The position numbers and the translations under genes were made by a program. A stretch of DNA of 6,783 nucleotides from Sphingomonas sp. UBA1000 (GTDB lineage Bacteria > Pseudomonadota > Alphaproteobacteria > Sphingomonadales > Sphingomonadaceae), in assembly GCA_002291855.1 (NCBI GenBank), contig DBAW01000075.1:1-6783 (forward strand), written 5' to 3'. The notes below the pieces were generated by a model, which saw only the letters and a program-made list of their open reading frames with translations, searched no databases and was not told the origin of the DNA. Below are positions 1 through 5,351 of this stretch, piece by piece. Numbering within the stretch: the stretch's first letter is position 1; each line of letters opens with the position of its first letter.

Positions 1-391
1 GGCGACGTCGAACATCTGCACCAACTCGGGCCTGTGCGCGCTCGCTTTCTCCGTGCATCTGACGCTGCTGGGCGAAAAGGGGCTGCGCGGGCTGGCTCAG
101 GTCAATCATGGCCGCGCCGTCGCCGCTGCCGAGCGGCTGGCGCAGGTGCCGGGCGTGCGGCTGCTCAACGACAGCTTTTTCAACGAGTTCACGCTGGTGC
201 TGCCGGTCGAGGCGCGGGCGCTGGTCCGCCGCTTTGCCGAGGAGCGCAACATTCTGGCCGGCGTGTCGCTCGGCCGGCTCTATCCGGGGGCGGACGCGCT
301 GGCCAACGGGCTGGTCGTCGCCGTCACCGAAACCACCACCGACGAGGATGTCGAGGCGCTGGCCGCCGCGCTTGAGGAGGAACTGGCATGA
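1..391 (+). CDS. gcvPA: Glycine dehydrogenase (decarboxylating) subunit 1, C-terminal part
   Basis: This is the 3' end of the gene for the N-terminal-half subunit of the two-subunit P-protein of the glycine cleavage system. With GcvPB it decarboxylates glycine using PLP and passes the aminomethyl group to the lipoyl arm of GcvH, in the cytoplasm. The reading frame is open from the window edge (first full codon at 2), and about 129 residues are visible. The stretch TSNICTNSGLCALAF near the edge matches the conserved segment before the C-terminal domain of this subunit. It is followed by GEKGLRGLAQVNH, LLNDSFFNEFTL and a C-terminal domain ending in an acidic, alanine-rich helix. A GTG at 53 is in frame but lies inside the conserved segment, so it is not the start. 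The stop codon overlaps the gcvPB start (ATGA), which indicates an operon with translational coupling. No frameshift is visible. Catalytic PLP binding is by the partner subunit. Confidence 0.95.
   Translation, partial: ATSNICTNSGLCALAFSVHLTLLGEKGLRGLAQVNHGRAVAAAERLAQVPGVRLLNDSFFNEFTLVLPVEARALVRRFAEERNILAGVSLGRLYPGADALANGLVVAVTETTTDEDVEALAAALEEELA
374..380 (+). promoter_or_regulatory. Ribosome binding site of gcvPB
   Basis: GAGGAGG lies inside the last codons of gcvPA, seven bases before the ATG at 388. This near-consensus Shine-Dalgarno sequence fixes the start at 388 rather than at the second in-frame ATG at 394, which would sit 13 bases away. Confidence 0.75.
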
Positions 392-1962
392 GCATGAACC
401 GCGAAGGCCGCGTCACCCGCCCCGAGACGCCGGGTGCCGCCGGGGGCGAAGCCGCCACCTGGTCCGGCAACCGGGCGCTGATGCTTGAAGAGGCGCTGAT
501 CTTCGAGATCGGCGATGAGGGCACGAGCGGCGTCGACCTGCCCGAAGGCCCCGCCGCCGTCCGCCCGCGGCTGGGCGGGCTGGAGCGCAACCGCCCGATC
601 GGCCTGCCCGGCCTGTCCGAACCCGAAACGGTGCGCCATTACACCCGCCTGTCGCGGCAGAATTACGGGATCGATCTCGGCTTCTTCCCGCTCGGCTCGT
701 GCACGATGAAGCATAATCCGCGCCTCAACGAGAAGATGGCGCGGCTGCCGGGCTTTGCCGACATCCACCCGTTGCAGCCGATCAGCTCGGTGCAGGGCGC
801 GCTCGCGCTCATCGATCTGGTCGCGCATTGGCTCAAGACGCTGACCGGCATGCCCGCCGTGGCGATGAGCCCCAAGGCCGGCGCGCATGGCGAGCTGTGC
901 GGCCTGCTCGCCATCCGCTCGGCGCTTGAGGCGCGCGGCGATGCGCGTTCGGTGGTGCTGGTGCCCGAATCGGCGCATGGCACCAATCCGGCGACCGCGG
1001 CCTTTGCCGGCTACCGGGTGGAAAACATTCCGGCGACGCCGGCCGGGCGGGTCGATTTCGACGCGCTCGTCGCGCGGCTGGGGCCGGATGTGGCGGCGGT
1101 GATGATCACCAATCCCAACACCTGCGGCCTGTTCGAGCCGGATCTGAAGCGCATTGCCGATGCCGTGCATGCGGTGGGCGGCTTCGTCTATTGCGACGGC
1201 GCGAACTTCAACGCCATTGTCGGCCGGGTGCGTCCCGGCGATCTGGGCGTCGATGCGATGCACATCAACCTGCACAAGACCTTCTCGACCCCGCATGGCG
1301 GCGGCGGGCCGGGTTCGGGGCCGGTGGTGTTTTCCGAGGCGCTGGCGCCGTTCGCGCCGCTGCCGACCGTCGAGCGCGAAGGCGACCGCTATCTGCTGGT
1401 CGAGGAGTTCAACCGGGGCGAGTCGCATGACGACAGCTTTGGCCGCATGGTCGCGTTCCACGGCCAGATGGGCATGTTCACCCGCGCGGCGGCCTATATG
1501 CTCAGCCACGGGGCCGACGGGCTGCGGCAGGTGAGCGAGGATGCGGTCCTCAACGCCAATTATCTGCTGCGCTGCCTTGAAGACGTGCTCGACGCGCCGT
1601 TCGCGGCCAGCGGCCCGTGCATGCACGAGGCGCTGTTCTCAGACGACGGGCTGGCCGATGGCTTCACCACGCTCGACATCGCCAAGGGGCTGATCGACGA
1701 GGGCTATCACCCGATGACCATGTATTTCCCGCTGGTCGTGCACGGGGCGATGCTGGTCGAACCGACCGAGACCGAGTCCAAGGCCAATCTCGACGCCTTT
1801 GTCGGCGCGCTGCGCCATGTCGTCGCGCGGGCCAAGGCGGGCGATCCGGCGCTGAAGGCCGCGCCCCATTTCGCGCCGCGCCGCCGGCTCGACGAGACGC
1901 TTGCCGCGCGCAAGCCAATCCTGACCTGGCGCGATCCCGAACTGGCGCAGGCCGCCGAGTAA
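388..1962 (+). CDS. gcvPB: Glycine dehydrogenase (decarboxylating) subunit 2
   Basis: This is the PLP-carrying half of the two-subunit glycine decarboxylase (P-protein) of the glycine cleavage system. It works with GcvPA, GcvH, GcvT and lipoamide dehydrogenase to split glycine into CO2, ammonia and a one-carbon unit on tetrahydrofolate. The product is 524 residues, about the normal length for separate GcvPB proteins. Landmarks in order are SGNRALMLEE (26-35), YGIDLGFFPLGSCTMKHNP (93-111), SPKAGAHGEL (161-170), ESAHGTNPATAAFAGY (194-209), TNPNTCGLFE (241-250), YCDGANFNA (268-276) and HINLHKTFSTPHGGGGPG (292-309). K297 in the last motif is the expected PLP Schiff-base lysine, and H198 and D270 fall where this fold binds the cofactor ring. 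The first 20 or so residues are a poorly conserved extension. The start overlaps the gcvPA stop by four bases and has a strong ribosome binding site. Two large hairpins follow the stop. The gene appears intact. Confidence 0.97.
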   Translation: MSMNREGRVTRPETPGAAGGEAATWSGNRALMLEEALIFEIGDEGTSGVDLPEGPAAVRPRLGGLERNRPIGLPGLSEPETVRHYTRLSRQNYGIDLGFFPLGSCTMKHNPRLNEKMARLPGFADIHPLQPISSVQGALALIDLVAHWLKTLTGMPAVAMSPKAGAHGELCGLLAIRSALEARGDARSVVLVPESAHGTNPATAAFAGYRVENIPATPAGRVDFDALVARLGPDVAAVMITNPNTCGLFEPDLKRIADAVHAVGGFVYCDGANFNAIVGRVRPGDLGVDAMHINLHKTFSTPHGGGGPGSGPVVFSEALAPFAPLPTVEREGDRYLLVEEFNRGESHDDSFGRMVAFHGQMGMFTRAAAYMLSHGADGLRQVSEDAVLNANYLLRCLEDVLDAPFAASGPCMHEALFSDDGLADGFTTLDIAKGLIDEGYHPMTMYFPLVVHGAMLVEPTETESKANLDAFVGALRHVVARAKAGDPALKAAPHFAPRRRLDETLAARKPILTWRDPELAQAAE

Positions 1963-1977
1963 AGCTGCACATATGCC

Positions 1978-2010
1978 GGGTGCGCCGCCCTCGACAGGGG
2001 CGGCGCACCC
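1978..2010 (+). terminator. Strong GC hairpin after gcvPB
   Basis: The arms 1978-1990 and 1998-2010 form a perfect 13-bp stem with a 7-base loop (TCGACAG), 15 bases after the gcvPB stop. The stability and position fit a terminator or 3'-end protector of the gcv mRNA. There is no T-run after it; the downstream arm runs directly into a second hairpin. It may therefore be a partial terminator, an RNA-processing or stability element, or part of a leader control of the next gene. The structure is certain at sequence level; the role is inferred. Confidence 0.6.
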
Positions 2011-2037
2011 TGCCACATCAGCGCCCATGTGGCAGGG
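2008..2037 (+). promoter_or_regulatory. Second hairpin, enclosing the start codon of the DUF4281 gene
   Basis: The arms 2008-2018 (CCCTGCCACAT) and 2027-2037 (ATGTGGCAGGG) form a perfect 11-bp stem around an 8-base loop. The likely ATG of the downstream gene is the first three bases of the 3' arm (2027-2029). Bases 2008-2010 (CCC) also belong to the 3' arm of the preceding hairpin, so the two full stems cannot both form completely. When folded, the structure would hide the start codon, which makes translational control possible. This role is inference. Confidence 0.45.
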
Positions 2038-2488
2038 CCTGTTTCAGCTGACCAACATCGTCGCACTCGCCGGCTGGGCGGTGCTGATCCTCGCACCCCG
2101 GCGGCCGCTGCCGCTCACCGCAGTCATGTATCTGGGCGTCGGGCTGCTGTGCCTTGCCTATCTGACGGCGGCGGCGGCGGTGCTGGCCGGGCTGGTCGAT
2201 CCGGTGCCGGTCGCCGGGGCGGCGGCGCGGCCTGACCTCACTGACTATTCCCCCGCCGGGCTGCGCGCGCTGTTTGCCAGCGATGGCGGGATCGTCATCG
2301 GCTGGACCCATTATCTGGCGCTCGATCTGTTCGCCGGGCTGTGGATCGCGCGCGATGCCGATGCCAAGGGCTTTGCCCGCATCGCTCAGGCCCCGGTGCT
2401 GCTGCTGACCTTTCTGGCCGGGCCGGCGGGGCTGCTCGTCTGGCTGGGCGTGCGCGAACCGGCGGCGCGGCGGCGGGCAAGGCGATGA
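2027..2488 (+). CDS. ABA4-like (DUF4281) family small membrane protein
   Basis: The product is a 153-residue inner-membrane protein of the family named after plant ABA DEFICIENT 4, which is needed for neoxanthin formation. The bacterial members have no firmly established function. Four hydrophobic segments are visible at about 7-23, 31-53, 86-107 and 121-142. Family-like landmarks are the N-terminal MWQGLFQLTN, the segment GWTHYLALDLFAGLWIARD (92-110) and APVLLLTFLAGPAGLLVWL (122-140), followed by a basic tail. The ATG at 2027 is chosen because the family usually begins close to MW-x-x-LF. An upstream in-frame ATG at 1973 would add 18 Pro/Ala-rich residues encoded by the hairpin and has no obvious ribosome binding site. 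No clear Shine-Dalgarno precedes 2027 either, and the start sits in a hairpin. The stop overlaps the next gene by four bases (ATGA). A link to carotenoid metabolism is only a possibility, suggested by the plant homologue. Confidence 0.82.
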   Translation: MWQGLFQLTNIVALAGWAVLILAPRRPLPLTAVMYLGVGLLCLAYLTAAAAVLAGLVDPVPVAGAAARPDLTDYSPAGLRALFASDGGIVIGWTHYLALDLFAGLWIARDADAKGFARIAQAPVLLLTFLAGPAGLLVWLGVREPAARRRARR

Positions 2489-3147
2489 GTGCGGGGCCGC
2501 TTCCCGATCCGCCTGCCGGGCAGCTGGCCGGCGAGGTGTCCGGCGCGCGCCACGCCCCGGCGACGGCGCGCAACCGCGATGCGATTCTGGCGGTGCTGCG
2601 CGGGGTGCTGCCGTCGGCGGGGCTGGTGCTCGAACTGGCAAGCGGCACGGGCGAGCATGTCCGCCATTTCGCCGCCCATCTGCCCGGCCTGATCTTCCAG
2701 CCCAGCGACCCCGATCCCGATGCCCGTGCCTCGATCGCCGCATGGTGCGCGGGGCTGGCCAATGTCCGCCCGCCGCTGGCGCTCGACGCCGCCGCGCCGG
2801 ACTGGGTGGACGATTACGCCGCGCCCGGCGCCGATGCCTGTGTGTGCATCAACATGGTGCATATCAGCCCATGGGCGGCGACCATCGGCCTGTTCAGGGG
2901 TGCGGCGCGGCTGTTGCCGGCGGATGCGCCGCTGATCCTTTACGGTCCCTATCTGGAAGGCGGGATCGACACCGCGCCGTCCAACCTTGCCTTTGACCAG
3001 TCACTCAAGGCGCGCAATCCCGAATGGGGCCTGCGCCATCTGGACGATATCGACCGGCTGGCGGCCGCAAACGGCTTTGCCCGCACCGAACGGCTTGCGA
3101 TGCCCGCCAACAACCTGATTTTGATCTATCGCCGGCGGGCGGCCTAG
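2485..3147 (+). CDS. DUF938 family SAM-dependent methyltransferase-like protein
   Basis: The product is 220 residues, the usual size for DUF938, a class I SAM-dependent methyltransferase-like family without a known substrate. The N-terminal RHAPATARNRDAIL (22-35) corresponds to the family's substrate-side helix. ELASGTGEH (50-58) is the glycine-rich SAM-binding motif I, and QPSDPD (72-77) is the acidic end of the next strand. INMVHISPW (122-130), LYGPY (152-156), FDQSLKARNPEWGLRHLDD (170-188) and a closing strand MPANNLILIYRR (206-217) are also characteristic. It is probably cytoplasmic, since no signal peptide or membrane segment is seen. The start codon overlaps the stop of the DUF4281 gene (ATGA) with only a weak AAGG just before it, so its translation probably depends on the upstream gene. 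No gene is visible that would identify its methyl acceptor. Confidence 0.9.
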   Translation: MSAGPLPDPPAGQLAGEVSGARHAPATARNRDAILAVLRGVLPSAGLVLELASGTGEHVRHFAAHLPGLIFQPSDPDPDARASIAAWCAGLANVRPPLALDAAAPDWVDDYAAPGADACVCINMVHISPWAATIGLFRGAARLLPADAPLILYGPYLEGGIDTAPSNLAFDQSLKARNPEWGLRHLDDIDRLAAANGFARTERLAMPANNLILIYRRRAA

Positions 3148-3213
3148 CCGGCCGGGGCCGGCCGGGCCTTGGCTCCTGCCGCCATCTCGCGTCGCCGGCT
3201 GCGCGCCCCGGCG
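3147..3213. terminator. Convergent gap with small GC hairpins
   Basis: This gap separates the DUF938 gene (plus) from the CPBP protease gene (minus), whose 3' ends face each other. Two inverted repeats are visible. One pairs 3147-3151 with 3158-3162 in a very GC-rich tract (GCCGG/CCGGC). The other pairs 3193-3198 (CGCCGG) with 3208-3213 (CCGGCG), ending one base before the protease stop codon. Neither has a T-tract. They could end transcription from both sides, but in DNA this GC-rich such short stems also occur by chance. Confidence 0.3.
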
Positions 3214-3927
3214 TCAGGCGAGGAGGGAAAATGAGTTGCCGAAGTTGTGCAGCAAAATCGGCACCAACAGGCTTCCCGTCCGCAGGCGCAGCCACACCGC
3301 GATCAGCGATGGTATGGCGGTCAGCGCCATGATGATGGGATCGAAGGCAAAGCCTGAATCGGTATAGCCAAAGGCGTGGGCGAGGCCGAACACCATGCAC
3401 GACAGCAATGCGCCCCAGCCCCAGTCGACGCCGAGCAGCCGCTTGCGGCCCCGCAATGCCTGATCGAGCGCGAACAACAGGATGCCGCGATAAAATGGCT
3501 CCTCCTCAAGGCCGGGCATCGTCAGCTGGAAGGCAAGCTGTTCCGTGCTGGCCCGATTGCCGGGAAAGAGCAGGGCGATGACGATGAAAAAGCCGCAATA
3601 GAGCGCGGCAACGGGCATCACCGATTTGAGGCTGCCCGGCAGCTGCGCGAGGGTGAAGCCGACCCGGCGCAACCCGAAGGCGGGCCGGCTGGCGATGGCG
3701 ATGGTGGCGGCGATGGCCGCGAGCTTGCCCTGCCAGTTCCAGTCCCCGCCGACCATGTCGGGCAGCAGGCCGTAGCAACGGGTGAGCAGCGCATCGTTGA
3801 TCGCCACCAGCAGCGCGGCGACGATCAGCCACCCTGGCGCGAAATTGCGCCGATCTGCCAGCCCCAGCGCCGTTCCCAGTCCGATCAGTATTGCGAGGGT
3901 TCCGGCCAGTCCGATCACTCCGTCCAC
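3214..3927 (-). CDS. CPBP family intramembrane glutamic endopeptidase
   Basis: The product is a 237-residue polytopic membrane protein of the CPBP (CaaX protease and bacteriocin-processing, Abi/Rce1-like) family, which cleaves peptide bonds within or near the membrane. All three motifs are present: EEPFYR at 142-147 (EExxxR), FGLAH at 180-184 (FxxxH) and HNFGN at 227-231 (HxxxN/D type). The catalytic glutamates are thus E142 and E143, and the histidines H184 and H227. Hydrophobic segments lie at about 4-22, 33-48, 68-82, 104-121, 171-187, 197-214 and 218-234. The start is a GTG at 3925-3927, supported by GAAAGG seven bases upstream; another in-frame GTG lies three codons later. The gene follows the membrane AraC gene on the same strand after 82 bases and could share its transcript. 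The substrate is unknown; family roles include prenylated-protein processing, bacteriocin immunity and regulated proteolysis. Confidence 0.92.
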   Translation of the reverse strand: MDGVIGLAGTLAILIGLGTALGLADRRNFAPGWLIVAALLVAINDALLTRCYGLLPDMVGGDWNWQGKLAAIAATIAIASRPAFGLRRVGFTLAQLPGSLKSVMPVAALYCGFFIVIALLFPGNRASTEQLAFQLTMPGLEEEPFYRGILLFALDQALRGRKRLLGVDWGWGALLSCMVFGLAHAFGYTDSGFAFDPIIMALTAIPSLIAVWLRLRTGSLLVPILLHNFGNSFSLLA

Positions 3928-4009
3928 GCGCCTGCCTTTCTCTGTTGGTGCGCGCCGGGGGTAGGGCGTGCCCGCCGGCCCCGCTGCTCAGAAAGCGGAT
4001 TTTCGCTCC

Positions 4010-5107
4010 TCAAAACCCGGCTTTTGCAGGCTGCGGACGGGGCGCGGCGGCCCGGCGCGCCGCTGCGCGATATTCGCTGGGGGTGCAGCCCTCAATGGCC
4101 CGGAAGGCGCGATTGAAGCTGGCGAGCGAGGCGAACCCGCTGTCGAGTGCGACGGCGATCAGCTTGTCGTCGCGATCCCGTTCGGCGAGCAGACGCCGCG
4201 CCTCGGTCACCCGGTGATGGTTCAGAAAGGCGCGGAAATGATCATGGCCCATCTGCTGGTTGATCAGCGTTCTGACGGTGCGCTCCGGGGCCGCCATCAG
4301 CGCCACGAACCGGGCAAAGGTCAGCTGGGGGTCGAGATGCACCCGCTCGCTCTCGATCAGCACGGACAGGCGGGCGTGCAGCGCGTCTTGGCGGCGCTGG
4401 TCCCAAGTATCGGCGGCGGCGGGCGGCACGGCGCCCCCTTCGGCCACGCCAAAGGTCAGCACATCGGCCCTGACGGTCAGCAGCCGCCCGGCAAGCCACA
4501 GGCCGAACCCGAGGATCATGAGGTTTTGCGCCATCGCAAAGCCGAGCGGCCGCCAGTCGAACCCGAACAGCGCGTCCGCCACAAGATCGATCAGCAGCAT
4601 CCCGCCCAGCAGCACCGCAACCAGGATCCGCGCGTCATGGCGCTGCTGGATCAGGTCGCCCTGACGCTCATCGAGCAGCCGCCAGACCAGATGGCCGACA
4701 ATCGCGAGGCCCAGCAGCACCAGCGCGCGCGACAGCCCGGCATCGGCCAGCGTGGCGCCGAACAGGCCGCGATCGGCCGCCGCAAGCCCCGCCCATGCCA
4801 GCCCGGCGATCAGAACACCGCTCTGCAACCGGAAGCGGCTGTCGAAGCAGGACAGGGCGAACCACCACAGGAAAATCACCGTGAACCCGCTTGCCAGATG
4901 CGCGAATGCCCCCGGCAGCCCGGTCGGCCGCAGCGAACCGAGCGGCGTGTTGCCCAGGGCAAAGCCCGCCACACACACCGCCAGCGGCGCGAACAGCAGG
5001 GCAGGCAACCCAAGCCGGCGGCGATGGCCGAGCAGCAGCCCGGCCAACATAAGCAACAGGCTCGCGGTGCCGAGCCGAATGGCGATGTCCAGCTGTGCGA
5101 GGATCAT
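4010..5107 (-). CDS. Membrane-anchored AraC-family transcriptional regulator
   Basis: The product is 365 residues, with a hydrophobic N-terminal half and an AraC-type DNA-binding domain at the C-terminus. About seven membrane segments are predicted by eye at 12-28, 36-53, 68-88, 96-112, 126-143, 161-180 and 188-208. A soluble linker covers about 209-255. The first helix-turn-helix is around 262-284 (LTFARFVALMAAPERTVRTL), a linking helix FRAFLNHHRVTEARRLL spans 291-307, and the second helix-turn-helix is at 317-347, including SGFASLASFNRAFR and the typical closing TPSEYR. The membrane half probably senses a signal in or across the membrane; the ligand and target genes cannot be read from the sequence. 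The ATG at 5105-5107 is the most upstream possible start, because an in-frame TAG lies nine bases before it. Only a weak GGCGGG abuts it, and starts further downstream (such as Met20) would lose part of the first helix. It is transcribed away from the chemotaxis gene and towards the CPBP protease gene. Confidence 0.92.
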   Translation of the reverse strand: MILAQLDIAIRLGTASLLLMLAGLLLGHRRRLGLPALLFAPLAVCVAGFALGNTPLGSLRPTGLPGAFAHLASGFTVIFLWWFALSCFDSRFRLQSGVLIAGLAWAGLAAADRGLFGATLADAGLSRALVLLGLAIVGHLVWRLLDERQGDLIQQRHDARILVAVLLGGMLLIDLVADALFGFDWRPLGFAMAQNLMILGFGLWLAGRLLTVRADVLTFGVAEGGAVPPAAADTWDQRRQDALHARLSVLIESERVHLDPQLTFARFVALMAAPERTVRTLINQQMGHDHFRAFLNHHRVTEARRLLAERDRDDKLIAVALDSGFASLASFNRAFRAIEGCTPSEYRAAARRAAAPRPQPAKAGF

Positions 5108-5351
5108 CCCGCCACGCTAGAACATTTTCGGGGTGGCGCGAATGCCGGGTGTCGCAGCCGGCGGTCGGTCTCCCGCGCCTGAAAAATGACAGTTTTGCTG
5201 CGTTTCCGTGACGACAGCGGTGGCAGATCTGGGGCGCTGCCCGCGCCGCTGTTTTTTCTGCGCCCGCCGACCGGGATGCTGCCGGCACCTCCCTATAACA
5301 GGGGCAGGACCGGGCGCGCCGCACGGGGCAGCCCAAATGGATGGGAATGGC
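5108..5351. other. Divergent intergenic region between AraC-type and chemotaxis receptor genes
   Basis: This is the largest non-coding gap in the window and must hold the start signals of both divergent genes. It is less GC-rich than its surroundings in places, for example CATTTTC at 5123-5129 and the A- and T-rich tract at 5181-5195. The CATTTT at 5123-5128 and AAAATG at 5183-5188 form a widely spaced inverted repeat, which may be chance or a regulator site. No convincing -35/-10 pair, small gene or RNA gene was recognised. Confidence 0.5.
5294..5299 (+). promoter_or_regulatory. Possible -10 element for the chemotaxis receptor gene
   Basis: TATAAC matches the housekeeping -10 consensus at five of six positions and lies 52 bases before the chosen ATG, leaving a 5' leader of roughly 45 bases. 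No TTGACA-like -35 is seen at 16-18 bases upstream, and there is no TG extension. This is therefore a weak prediction. Confidence 0.3.

Noticed and set aside
280..1626. A 448-codon minus-strand open frame opposite gcvPB
   Set aside because: It covers the strongly conserved gcvPA/gcvPB coding region and has an Arg/His/Gly-rich composition typical of an antisense shadow.
1973..2026. Upstream ATG giving an 18-residue extension of the DUF4281 protein
   Set aside because: The added residues are Pro/Ala-rich, are encoded by the hairpin arms, and do not resemble the family N-terminus, which begins near MW-x-x-LF; no ribosome binding site supports it.
2167..2182. Run of GGC repeats
   Set aside because: It encodes an alanine-rich part of a membrane helix and is normal for GC-rich coding DNA, not a significant repeat.
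3991..4007. Possible hairpin just after the AraC-type gene (AGCG/CGCT at 3994-3997 and 4004-4007)
   Set aside because: The real pairing is only four bases, too weak to call a terminator between the AraC-type and CPBP genes.
3376..4116. A 246-codon plus-strand open frame opposite the CPBP protease gene
   Set aside because: The minus strand here encodes all three CPBP motifs; the plus-strand translation shows no recognisable fold.
3968..5182. A 404-codon plus-strand open frame opposite the AraC-type gene
   Set aside because: Its Gln/Pro/Arg-rich translation is the typical antisense shadow of a GC-rich gene; the minus-strand reading has clear membrane helices and AraC motifs.
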